DNA of 64,000 bases. It comes from Microbacterium sulfonylureivorans (GTDB taxonomy: Bacteria > Actinomycetota > Actinomycetes > Actinomycetales > Microbacteriaceae). Below the pieces are notes generated by a model. That model had not been told where the DNA came from and made no database searches. It saw nothing but the letters and a program-made list of their open reading frames with translations. The stretch lies in NCBI RefSeq assembly GCF_003999995.1, contig NZ_RJAD01000001.1:744001-808000 (forward strand), written 5' to 3'. This document shows positions 26,986 to 35,564 of this stretch, piece by piece (position 1 is the first letter of the stretch; each line of letters starts with the position of its first letter). A program made the position numbers and the translations under genes.

Positions 26986-29910
26986 GTGACAACGCGCAAC
27001 AGATCCCGATTCCTGGCGAAGGGCGGTGCGGTCGCGACCGCGATCGCCCTCGCCCTCACCGGCGCCGTCGTGCCGACGTCGGCCAACGCCGCCATCAGCG
27101 CGCAGCCCCTCATCCACTACAGCTTCGACGCCGCCGCCGGCACCACGATCAGCGACAGCAGCGGCAACGGCCACAACGCCATCCTGCGCCAGAGCGGCGG
27201 CAGCGTTTCGGACGGCAGCCTGTCGCTCCCGGGCGGAGCCCGCGGCACCGCGGCGTACCTGGAGATCCCGACCGCGCCCCTCGTGGGCAAGAAGGATCTC
27301 ACCATCTCGACGTGGCTCTCGCCGCGCTCGGGTGCGGGCAACACAGCGGCCGCGTTCATCGGCGCGCCCGTCGCCTCGGGCGCCTCCTACTCCTCCGGCT
27401 ACTGGCTGCTCAACCCCGCCAACCCGAGCGGGTATGTGAAGTCCGTCGTCACGGACTCCGTCAACGCCGCTGCTCCCTGGGGCACCGAGGTCGGCCCCGG
27501 CGGCACGAACTCGGCCACGACCGGGGCGCGGACTCCGGCTGGCCTCAGCCTCTACACGACCGTCATCGACGGCACGACCGGCCAGCTGCGCGTGTACGTC
27601 AACGGCGTCCGCATCGCGCAGAACGCCATCGCACGCGACGTCGCCGCCTTCGGCTCGGCCCTCGTGGCGAGCCTCGGCCGCTCCACCTACAACGACACCA
27701 GCTGGAACGGGCTCGTCGACGACTTCGCCGTCTACGCGTCCGCGCTGACCGACGCCGACGTGCAGTCGCTCTACAGCTCTCAGGCGCTCGACCGCGCCGT
27801 GGCCGGCGTCTCCGTGCCCGCCTCCGCCACGACCGACTTCACCGTGCCGCTCACGAGCGCCGGCGTCGCCGTGACGTGGACGTCGAACAACCCGGCGATC
27901 GCCCTGACCGGCGCGACCGCCGACGTCACGCGGCCCGCCGCGGGCGCAGGCGACGCGACCGTGACGCTGACGGCGACGTTCACCGTGGGCTCCGAGACGC
28001 GGACACGCACGTATGCCGTGCTCGTGCCGCAGGAGATCCCCGACGCGGACAAGGTCGCGCAGGACCTGGCCGCGATCGAGATCCTCAACCTCGACGAGAT
28101 CCGCAGCAACTTCTCCGTGCCCGCCGCGGGTGCGCAGGGTTCGGCGATCGCCTGGACCGTCGCCCCCGCGGGAGCGGCCTACGCCGAGCTGCGCGCCGGC
28201 GTGCGGGAGGACTCGCGCACGGTCGAGGTGCAGCGGCCGGCGGCCGGCTCGGACGCCGTCGTCGTCGAGCTCACCGCAACGGCGACCAACGGCTCCGCGT
28301 CGGCGAGCCGCACGTTCGCAGCGCGGATCCAGCCGATGCCCGGTGGCACCGACAAGACCGAGGCGTACTTCTGGACCTTCTTCACCGGCGAGGGCCAGGG
28401 AGCCGAGCGCGTCAGCATCGCGGCATCCAAGGGCAACGACGCGCTGAGCTGGAACACCCTCAATGGCGGTGAGCCGATCTTCACCTCGACGGTCGGCACG
28501 CAGGGCCTGCGCGATCCCTTCATCGTCCGCGCACCCGAGGGCGACAAGTTCTACATGATCGCGACGGACCTGAAGGTCGCCGGTCTCGCCGGCGGCTTCA
28601 CGACGGCGCAGATCTCGGGCTCGAAGTACATCGAGGTGTGGGAGTCGGACGACCTGGTCACCTGGTCGGCGCAGCGGCACGTGAAGGTGTCGACGGACTT
28701 CGCCGGCAACACGTGGGCGCCCGAGGCGTACTGGGACGAGGAGCTCGACACCTTCGTGGTGTTCTGGGCGTCGAACCTCTACCCGACGACCAACGTCGCC
28801 GATCGCACCGCGGTCACCTACAACCGCATGATGTACGCGACCACCGACGACTTCGTCACGTTCTCGGAGCCGAGGATCTGGACGGACGTGCCCCGCGGGA
28901 CCGGTCGAGGCATGATCGACTCGACGGTCGCGAAGGTGGACGGCGTGTACCACCGCTTCACCAAGGACGAGGCGAGCATGACGATCCGTCACGAGAAGTC
29001 GACGAACCTGCTCGCGACCATCACCGGCAGCCTTCCGGGCACCACCGGGCCGGCCGACCAGTGGACGCTCGTCAAGGAGCGCGTCGCGAGCGGCCTGCCC
29101 AACGGCGAGCCGGGCGGCACCTACTCCAGCGGCGAGGGCGCGAACATCTTCGCCGCCAACGAGGGCGATGTGAACGGGCTCGACTGGTTCCTCTTCATCG
29201 ACCAGCCGGACTACCACGGCGGACCCAACCACTACGTGCCGTTCGGAACCGACGACCTGAATGACGGCGACGCCTGGCAGGCACTGGGCGCCAAGCTCCG
29301 CGTGGGCCTTCCGCAGAACGCCGACGGCGGCAAGCCGCGCCACGGCACCGTCATCCCGGTGACGCGCGCCGAGTACCAGAGGGTGCTCGAGGCGTATGCA
29401 CCGAACATCGCGGTCGCCTCTGTCGCGGCGATGGACGTGACGACGGTCGCCGGCGTCGCGCCGGTGCTGCCGCAGGCGAAGCTGACCAAGGCCGACGGCT
29501 CGCAGCAGACGGTCGCCGTGGCGTGGGATGACGTCGACGCATCGGACTACGCGACCCCCGGCACGTTCACCGTCTCGGGCATCGCGCAGGACGACTCGCG
29601 CATGCCGGTCGAGGCGACGGTCACGGTGGAGGCGGCGATCGACGTCGACGTCACGGCCGACTCGCGCTGCGTCGCCGGCAAGGCCACGCTGACTGTGAAG
29701 GTCGTCAACACCGGCACGGCGGCCGCACAGCTCGAGGTCTCGACGGCGTACGGCTCGAAGTCCGCCACCGTGGCGGCGGGCAAGTCGGCTTCGTACTCCT
29801 TCACCACCCGCGTCGCCCCGCTGCCGGCGGGAGAGGTGAGCGTCGCCGTCGTGCAGGGCGACGGCACCGGCACGGTGACGGCGTCGTACGCCGCGCGCAG
29901 CTGCGGCTGA
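26986..29910 (+). CDS. Secreted GH43 arabinan-active enzyme
   Basis: 974 residues, GTG start at 26986 with GAGGAA seven bases upstream; the frame is open further up but crosses the operator region. Signal peptide (about 1-35, ending ANAA), LamG domain (about 36-265), two Ig-like domains (about 265-450), GH43 propeller (about 455-800) with LRDPFIV (about 507), TWAPEAYW (about 575), MIDSTVAKVDG (about 642) and SGEGANIF (about 715). A final Ig-like domain and the shared tail (about 885-974, SRCVAGK and SCG end) follow. Motif by motif it is close to the partial enzyme at 1-2821, so these two are probably paralogues from one duplication. Confidence 0.87.
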   Translation: MTTRNRSRFLAKGGAVATAIALALTGAVVPTSANAAISAQPLIHYSFDAAAGTTISDSSGNGHNAILRQSGGSVSDGSLSLPGGARGTAAYLEIPTAPLVGKKDLTISTWLSPRSGAGNTAAAFIGAPVASGASYSSGYWLLNPANPSGYVKSVVTDSVNAAAPWGTEVGPGGTNSATTGARTPAGLSLYTTVIDGTTGQLRVYVNGVRIAQNAIARDVAAFGSALVASLGRSTYNDTSWNGLVDDFAVYASALTDADVQSLYSSQALDRAVAGVSVPASATTDFTVPLTSAGVAVTWTSNNPAIALTGATADVTRPAAGAGDATVTLTATFTVGSETRTRTYAVLVPQEIPDADKVAQDLAAIEILNLDEIRSNFSVPAAGAQGSAIAWTVAPAGAAYAELRAGVREDSRTVEVQRPAAGSDAVVVELTATATNGSASASRTFAARIQPMPGGTDKTEAYFWTFFTGEGQGAERVSIAASKGNDALSWNTLNGGEPIFTSTVGTQGLRDPFIVRAPEGDKFYMIATDLKVAGLAGGFTTAQISGSKYIEVWESDDLVTWSAQRHVKVSTDFAGNTWAPEAYWDEELDTFVVFWASNLYPTTNVADRTAVTYNRMMYATTDDFVTFSEPRIWTDVPRGTGRGMIDSTVAKVDGVYHRFTKDEASMTIRHEKSTNLLATITGSLPGTTGPADQWTLVKERVASGLPNGEPGGTYSSGEGANIFAANEGDVNGLDWFLFIDQPDYHGGPNHYVPFGTDDLNDGDAWQALGAKLRVGLPQNADGGKPRHGTVIPVTRAEYQRVLEAYAPNIAVASVAAMDVTTVAGVAPVLPQAKLTKADGSQQTVAVAWDDVDASDYATPGTFTVSGIAQDDSRMPVEATVTVEAAIDVDVTADSRCVAGKATLTVKVVNTGTAAAQLEVSTAYGSKSATVAAGKSASYSFTTRVAPLPAGEVSVAVVQGDGTGTVTASYAARSCG

Positions 29911-29955
29911 GCGAGCGGATGCCTCGGGCCTAGCTGTACCTGGCCGCTCCGAGGA

Positions 29956-29990
29956 ACCGAGGCCCCGGCGGATCACGCCGGGGCCTCGGT
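29956..29990 (+). terminator. Strong terminator hairpin
   Basis: Perfect 15-base arms (ACCGAGGCCCCGGCG and its complement) around a GATCA loop, 46 bases after the GH43 stop. It isolates the next gene from the enzyme gene. Confidence 0.8.
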
Positions 29991-30048
29991 CGCGCGCGGT
30001 CGGCCGCCAATGGGCCGAGGGATCCGTCCGCCGTGTCACGCTGGTGGG

Positions 30049-31020
30049 GTGACGAGGTTCGCCCCTGAGAAGCCCGCCGCGAAGAGCGGCGGGCCCACGA
30101 TGCGCCTGCGGGCGCGCCTGCTCACGGCGCTGTCGGGCGACCCGGACGGCACTCCCCCGTGGGTGCGGGAGCTCGCCGACGGAGACGACGCCGGATGGTT
30201 CGTCGAGGGCGGCCCGGCGTGGACGGTGCACGCCGGCATGGGGACGATGGTCGCCGGCATCCGGGCCCTGCTCATCCAGGCACTGCACCCCGGGGCGCTG
30301 GCGGGCGTGCACGACTGGTCGCGCTACCGTGACGACCCGATCGGCCGGCTCACGGGAACCGTGCGCTGGGTCATCTGCCTGACCTACGGATCACGCGCGC
30401 AGGCGGAGCGCGAGACCGCGCGCGTGGGCCGGTTCCACCGGCGCGTCGAAGGCACGTACGTCTCCGCCGGCGGCCGCAAGCGCTCGTACTCCGCCGCCGA
30501 TGCCGACCTCGTCGACTGGGTGCATCTGGCGTTCACCGACGCGTTCCTCACCTGCCACGAGAGGTGGGGGCGACCGATCCCGGGCGGTCCCGACGCGTAC
30601 GTCGCCGAGTGGGCGACGGCCGGCCGGCTGATGCGCGTGGGCGACCCCCCGCTGACCGAGGCCGACCTGCGGCGCCGCCTCGACGCCCACCTCGACCAGG
30701 GCGTGCTCCGGCGCGATGAGCGTGTCGACGACGTCGTGCGCTTCCTGCGACGTCCGCCGTTCCGCGACTCCCCCGCCATGTCGCTGGCGTACCGGGTGCT
30801 GTTCGCGAGCGCTGTGGCGACCATTCCCCGGCGGTACCGCAAGCTGCTCGGCCTGCGAAGGACGTGGCTCCCCGTGGTGACGCTCACCCGCGCGATCCTC
30901 GCCGTGACCGAGCGGGCGCTGGGTGCAGGCCCCCGCGCGCAGGATTTCGCCCGCCGTCGGCTGCGCCGGCTCGAGAGAGCGGATGCCGCGACCGCCGAAC
31001 CCCCGGACTCCGGCGTCTGA
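30049..31020 (+). CDS. Oxygenase MpaB / DUF2236 family protein
   Basis: 323 residues from a GTG at 30049; an ATG at 30100 (306 residues) is equally possible because neither has a strong ribosome site. No signal peptide. The conserved family blocks are visible: GPAWTVHAGMGTMVAGIRALLIQALHPG-like N-terminal helix region, HDWSRYRDDPIGRL, and a C-terminal segment PRRYRKLLGLRR. Members are haem-containing or putative oxygenases; substrate unknown. It sits between two arabinan-enzyme units but has its own terminators on both sides and no operator-like site, so it is probably a bystander. Family call is from motif memory. Confidence 0.75.
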   Translation: MTRFAPEKPAAKSGGPTMRLRARLLTALSGDPDGTPPWVRELADGDDAGWFVEGGPAWTVHAGMGTMVAGIRALLIQALHPGALAGVHDWSRYRDDPIGRLTGTVRWVICLTYGSRAQAERETARVGRFHRRVEGTYVSAGGRKRSYSAADADLVDWVHLAFTDAFLTCHERWGRPIPGGPDAYVAEWATAGRLMRVGDPPLTEADLRRRLDAHLDQGVLRRDERVDDVVRFLRRPPFRDSPAMSLAYRVLFASAVATIPRRYRKLLGLRRTWLPVVTLTRAILAVTERALGAGPRAQDFARRRLRRLERADAATAEPPDSGV

Positions 31021-31051
31021 GCCGCCGGCGTCCGGGCCGCCGGGATGCGGA

Positions 31052-31081
31052 ACGGCCCGCAGTCCGAAGACCGCGGGCCGT
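31052..31081. terminator. Bidirectional terminator hairpin
   Basis: ACGGCCCGC pairs with GCGGGCCGT across a 12-base loop, between the convergent ends of the DUF2236 gene (stop 31020) and the minus-strand gene that stops at 31098. Confidence 0.65.
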
Positions 31082-31097
31082 CCGTCTGCGCCGCGCG

Positions 31098-33080
31098 TCA
31101 GCCGCAGCTGAACGCGGGGTAGGTCACCGTCCCCTCGTAGATCGCGTCGTCGCCGGCAGATCCGGCGACCGTGATCTCGCCCGCCGGCACACCGAGCGTG
31201 CGTGCGGCGAAGGTCGTCGTCGTGGTGCCGCCGGCCTTCAGCGACGCGATCGTCTTCGACCCGTACGCGGACTCGATCGTGACCTCGGCGGCCGTGTCGC
31301 CGGCGTTCTTCACCGACACCGCGAGGTACACCTTGCCGGCCACGCACCGCTGGGAGACGCTCGGCTGCAGGTCGAGCGTGTCGCCGACGAGCGTCGGCAG
31401 CTCTACCGTGACGTGGGTCTCGACATTGCCCGCGGCATCCTGAGCCTGCACGTGCACGTAGCGGGGCTCCTCGGTGAGCTGCACCGAGAAGGGCTCCTCG
31501 TACGTGGCGTACATGTTGTTCGTCTCCCCCGTCGGCGAGCCGTCGGGGCCGTCCGACCACACCGTCCGCGTGACGCCCGAGCCGGGCTCGTCGTCGGTCG
31601 GCGTCAGGGTGACGAGAGCGGACGTGCCGTCCACGACGATCCAGTCGATGCCGGTCTCCGGGGCGATCGTGTCGACCTTGATGGTCTCGGATGCCTCCCC
31701 CACCGCGTCGTCCTCGCTCGTGGCGCGCGCGCTGACGGTGACCTCGCCCTGCGCCGAGACCTCGAAGGGCTCGTCGTACGAGGTCCAGGTCTCGCCGTCG
31801 AGGCTGTACTCGATCGTGGCGACAGGGCTCGCGGTCTCCTCGGCCGCCACGGTCACCGTCGGGGCGGTGGTGTACCAGCCCGATCCCTGCGGCGCCGAGT
31901 CGAACTCGATCGACACGATGGGCTCGGTCTGGTCGAGCGGCTCGACCACGAACACGGTCGCGACCGCGCCGGGCTCGTACCCGCCGACAGCGCCCTCGAC
32001 GTCGAAGATGGCGTCGGCCTCGGCGTAGGCCGAGGGCTCGATCGCGTCCCATTCGACGGCGACGTCGCTGCTCGCCGTGCCGTCGTCGTACGTCGCGTGC
32101 ACCGTGTCGGGCAGCACCGGCTCGACGCCGGGCGTGGTGATCGTCGCCGCGTAGTCGACGCTCTCGATCACGTCGGAGAACTCGTCGGCGACGGCGACCG
32201 AGGCGGTGACGGACTGGCCGTCGTAGCCGGCGGGATCGCCCAGCACCTCGAACTCGCCGGCGGCGGCGTAGCTCGCCGCGGCGACCGGCGCCCACTCGAC
32301 GTCGACATAGCGGAGCGGCCCGTTCTCGCCGATCACCCAGACCTGCTCGGGCAGGTCGGGAGCGGCTCCGGTCACCGTGCGCACCGCGACCTGCTCGGCG
32401 TCGATGAAGGCGTGCGGGTCCTCGGGCTCGGGCTCGACGACCGGAGCGTTCACGCCCCAGACCTCCCACTCGATCACGCTGGTCGCCTTGCGCTGGCCCG
32501 AGAAGAGCACCCGGTCGAGCACCAGGCGCACCGCCGTCGTGGTCACGGCGTCGAAGTTCGCCTGCACGACCGGCTGCGAGGTGACGGGCGCCGCGGTGTT
32601 CAGCTCCGGGAGCGGGTAGGTCAGGCTCGCGCCGGTCATCGGCGCCCACTCGCCTGCGGCGGTGCGGTACTCGAGCTTCCACGCCGCCGGGATCATCACG
32701 CCGGAGTCGCCGCCCGGCGTGAGGTGGTTCTGCCACAGGTAGAGCTTGGAGGAGCTCACCGTGACGGCGTTCTCCCACGTGTACGTGGCGACGTCCTGCG
32801 TCGGGCTGCCTGGCGCTCCCCACGTGCCCCACATCGCGGACAGCGTGTTGGTCGGGGCAGAGGCGCCGTTGTTCAGCGCCGCCGACGAGTTCCACCCGGG
32901 AACGTAGCTGACCTCGACGGTCGGCGCGTTCTCCCCCGACGCCAGGGCGACGTTGAAGGGCTCGTCGGCGGCGGTCGCCGGCATCCCGGTCGCCGCGGCG
33001 CCCGCGAGCGCGAGCGACACCGCCACCAGCACGGCGAGCCTCCTCTTCACACCGGACCTGCCGGAACGAAGCGTGTGCAT
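31098..33080 (-). CDS. Secreted non-catalytic carbohydrate-binding-type protein
   Basis: 660 residues. Signal peptide (about 1-36, ending ATAAD), then a discoidin/CBM-like beta-sandwich (about 38-190). The block TYTWENAVTVSSSKLYLWQN followed by WKLEYRTAAGEW is typical of sugar-binding modules attached to arabinosidases. Several Ig-like domains with the pattern LPxxVxxxYDDG and a chitobiase-like domain (YSLDGETWTSY) follow, then the shared tail (RCVAGK, SCG end). No glycosidase motif is seen. The ATG at 33080 has GGAGAGG upstream. It lies 25 bases after the Tat-GH127 gene and is the last gene of that operon. It may tether arabinan or enzymes to the cell. Confidence 0.78.
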   Translation of the reverse strand: MHTLRSGRSGVKRRLAVLVAVSLALAGAAATGMPATAADEPFNVALASGENAPTVEVSYVPGWNSSAALNNGASAPTNTLSAMWGTWGAPGSPTQDVATYTWENAVTVSSSKLYLWQNHLTPGGDSGVMIPAAWKLEYRTAAGEWAPMTGASLTYPLPELNTAAPVTSQPVVQANFDAVTTTAVRLVLDRVLFSGQRKATSVIEWEVWGVNAPVVEPEPEDPHAFIDAEQVAVRTVTGAAPDLPEQVWVIGENGPLRYVDVEWAPVAAASYAAAGEFEVLGDPAGYDGQSVTASVAVADEFSDVIESVDYAATITTPGVEPVLPDTVHATYDDGTASSDVAVEWDAIEPSAYAEADAIFDVEGAVGGYEPGAVATVFVVEPLDQTEPIVSIEFDSAPQGSGWYTTAPTVTVAAEETASPVATIEYSLDGETWTSYDEPFEVSAQGEVTVSARATSEDDAVGEASETIKVDTIAPETGIDWIVVDGTSALVTLTPTDDEPGSGVTRTVWSDGPDGSPTGETNNMYATYEEPFSVQLTEEPRYVHVQAQDAAGNVETHVTVELPTLVGDTLDLQPSVSQRCVAGKVYLAVSVKNAGDTAAEVTIESAYGSKTIASLKAGGTTTTTFAARTLGVPAGEITVAGSAGDDAIYEGTVTYPAFSCG

Positions 33081-33105
33081 GGGTTTCCTCTCCATCGTCG
33101 ACATG

Positions 33106-35415
33106 TCAGTTGGCCGCGTCGATCGGCGCGCGTCCTGCGGCGAGCAGGATCTTCTGGCGGTTGCGGCTGGTGAGCAGCCCGTCCGCGACATAGGACGCCG
33201 TGACCTCCCCGACCGTGTCGAGGAACGCCGACCGATCGGCGAAGGGCGCCTGCTCCCAGATGTCGTCGAGCAGCGTCGAGCCCGATCGGCGGGGGTTCGG
33301 CACGCCCGCGTCCCTGCCGGCGAAGGTCACCGTGGGCTCGGTGCGCTGGAAGTACATGTGGTACGCGACATCCCGCCCGTTGTATGCCGGCTCATAGGAC
33401 TGGCCGCCGATCGTGAACACATTCGCGGCGGTCTTCGAGATGCCCCGCGTGACGTTGCCGGCCAGATCGAGGCGGTCGGCCAGCGAGACCTTGAGATAGC
33501 TCGACGCCGAGCTCGTGGCGGTCAGCACCACGGGCCCGTACATGAGCGTCTGGATGTCGGCGCGGTCGGGCGCCGCCTCGACGCGCACGGCGAGCGGGAT
33601 GCGCACCGTGATCGTGTCCCCGACGACCCACGTGCGTGCGATCGTCGCGTACGTGCCCGGCTCGACGTCCGCGCCCGCGGGCGCCCCGTTGACCTCGATC
33701 TCGACGCCCGACGACCAGGACGGGACGCGCAGGTGCACGGTCAGCGGGCCCGACGGCGCCGCCTTCACGGTCAGCGTCGACGTCTCGGCCTCGGGGTACG
33801 ACGACACCTGCTCGAGCTCGAGCCCGGTCTCGTCCCACGTGAGCGTCGACGCGATGTAGAGATTGACGTACAGCTCGGACTGGTCGGCCGAGCGGAAGTA
33901 GATGCCCTCCTGGTACTTCACGTGGCTCTCGAGTCCGGTCCCGCCGCAGCAGGTGCCGATGTTGCCGTTGCCGTACTCCTTGCGCGCGCCGGGGTGCACC
34001 GGGAACATGTACAGGTTCTCGGGGCCGGAGGTGGACTCCTGGTTGCGCCGGCCGCCGAGGATGTGGTTGAGCACGGTGCGTTCGTAGTAGTCCATGTACT
34101 TCGGGTCCTGCACGTTGAAGAACAGGTAGCTCGCGACCTTGAGCATGTTGTACGCGGCGCACGACTCGGCGTTGCGCGGGCCGATGTCACCCGCGACCGC
34201 ACCGGCGGGCCCCCACAGCTCGCCCTCCCCTGTGCCGCCGTGGGCGTAGGACCGGCCGGGAACGACCATGTCGTAGAAGCCCCTGGTGGCGTCGAGGTAG
34301 TGGTCGTCGCCGGTCTCGGCGGCGAGCTTGATGTACCCGGGGAACTGCGGGATGTGCTGGTTGGCATGCTTGCCGTTGAGCGTGTCCGTTCCCGCGGCGC
34401 ACGCGTCGACGAGGGTGTGCAGCGTGAAGAGCTTCGCCGCATCGAGGAACTCGCTCTTCTGCGGGTCGGCCGAGCGCCAGTAGAGCTCGACGAGCACCTC
34501 GTTCATGCCGCCGTACTCGCCGGCGATGTATGAGCCCCACATGCGCGCGAGCTGTGCCGGCGTGCACTGCGACAGACGGCTGAAGACCCAGTGCCCGATG
34601 CCCTCGGCGAGGGCGAGCGCCTGGTCGCTGCCGGCGAGGGCGTGGGCGTCGAGGAGCCCCGCGAGGATCTTGTGGAGTGTGTAGTACGGCGCCCAGATCT
34701 CGCCGTAGGGCGCGAACTCCTCGAGGGCCGAGAACTGCCACTCGCCGTAGGCGGACAGGAACCCGGGGTGCGAGTAGCGCGGCGCACCCTCGAACTGCTG
34801 CGCGGCGAGCGCGGCGCGACACTCCTCGAGCCCGGCGACGATCGCGTTCACCTTGTTGAGCAGGGCGAGCTCCCCGGTCGCGGCGTAGGCCATCGAGATG
34901 CCGCTCAGGAAGTGGCCGCCGTAGTGGCCGCGGAGGCATCCGCCGGCTCCGGCCGTGTTCTGGCCGCGAGTGTACTCGGCCGGTCCCCAGCGCTGGGCGT
35001 CGGGGTTGGGGCCGAACTCCTCCCAGCCACCCGGCGGAGTGGCTCCGTTGGTGGGGAGTCCGGCGTTGCGGCGGAAGACGGCGAGGATCTTGTCGACCGA
35101 GTACGCGCGATACAGCACGAGGTGCTGGTCGAGCGCCCGGGTGAACACGCTCTGGCCCAGCGCGACCGAGGTCAGCGGGAACGGCCGCACGCTCCATGCG
35201 TCGGGGTAGACCAGTGTCTGGCCGGCGCGCACCACCTGTGCCGAGCGGGCGATGCCGGCCGCGCGGAAGGGAGCGGCGCTCTCACGCGCCGCGGAGGCGG
35301 CGCGTGCCTGGGTCGGGTCGAGGATCGCGACCGCGGCGGCCATGCCGGCGAGCGCGATACCTCCTCCGACGACGACTTTGCGTCGTGAGATCCCGGTGTC
35401 GATTTCGGGTGTCAT
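33106..35415 (-). CDS. Tat-exported GH127 beta-L-arabinofuranosidase
   Basis: 769 residues. The N-terminus SRRKVVVGGGIALAGM with a following hydrophobic stretch is a Tat-type signal, unlike the Sec-type signals of its neighbours. The catalytic DUF1680/GH127 region spans about 60-640. The zinc/nucleophile residues are intact: Glu417-Ser-Cys419 (NAESCAAYN) and Cys489-Cys490 (GTCCGGTG). Export in folded form through Tat would suit an enzyme that loads zinc in the cytoplasm. It lacks the LamG, Ig and shared tail modules. It follows the 35565-40283 gene on the same strand, with operators in the gap, and has AAAGGAA before its ATG. GH127 removes beta-L-arabinofuranose from plant glycoprotein or arabinan oligomers. 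Confidence 0.87.
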   Translation of the reverse strand: MTPEIDTGISRRKVVVGGGIALAGMAAAVAILDPTQARAASAARESAAPFRAAGIARSAQVVRAGQTLVYPDAWSVRPFPLTSVALGQSVFTRALDQHLVLYRAYSVDKILAVFRRNAGLPTNGATPPGGWEEFGPNPDAQRWGPAEYTRGQNTAGAGGCLRGHYGGHFLSGISMAYAATGELALLNKVNAIVAGLEECRAALAAQQFEGAPRYSHPGFLSAYGEWQFSALEEFAPYGEIWAPYYTLHKILAGLLDAHALAGSDQALALAEGIGHWVFSRLSQCTPAQLARMWGSYIAGEYGGMNEVLVELYWRSADPQKSEFLDAAKLFTLHTLVDACAAGTDTLNGKHANQHIPQFPGYIKLAAETGDDHYLDATRGFYDMVVPGRSYAHGGTGEGELWGPAGAVAGDIGPRNAESCAAYNMLKVASYLFFNVQDPKYMDYYERTVLNHILGGRRNQESTSGPENLYMFPVHPGARKEYGNGNIGTCCGGTGLESHVKYQEGIYFRSADQSELYVNLYIASTLTWDETGLELEQVSSYPEAETSTLTVKAAPSGPLTVHLRVPSWSSGVEIEVNGAPAGADVEPGTYATIARTWVVGDTITVRIPLAVRVEAAPDRADIQTLMYGPVVLTATSSASSYLKVSLADRLDLAGNVTRGISKTAANVFTIGGQSYEPAYNGRDVAYHMYFQRTEPTVTFAGRDAGVPNPRRSGSTLLDDIWEQAPFADRSAFLDTVGEVTASYVADGLLTSRNRQKILLAAGRAPIDAAN

Positions 35416-35451
35416 CGTGATTCCTTTCAGTGGGGCGGAGAGGACGGATGC

Positions 35452-35478
35452 CGGTAGCGCTAACAGTTAGCGGAAACA
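35452..35478 (-). promoter_or_regulatory. Operator pair before the Tat-GH127 gene
   Basis: CGGTAGCGCTAACA (35452-35465) and AGTTAGCGGAAACA (35465-35478) lie 37-63 bases upstream of the ATG. They repeat the words at 15545 and 19848. A separate promoter for the 33106-35415 / 31098-33080 pair is therefore likely, although I cannot name a good -35/-10. Confidence 0.5.
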
Positions 35479-35564
35479 ATGGACGGTTCACGTGTCCTGG
35501 CGGACAGGGCGATCGCACCGACGAGGGAGGCGGCGCCGGCATCCGGCGCCGCCTCCGTGGCGCG

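Noticed and set aside
30049..31020. DUF2236 protein as part of the arabinan system
   Set aside because: It is flanked by terminators on both sides, has no operator-like site, and the family has no known link with sugar use.
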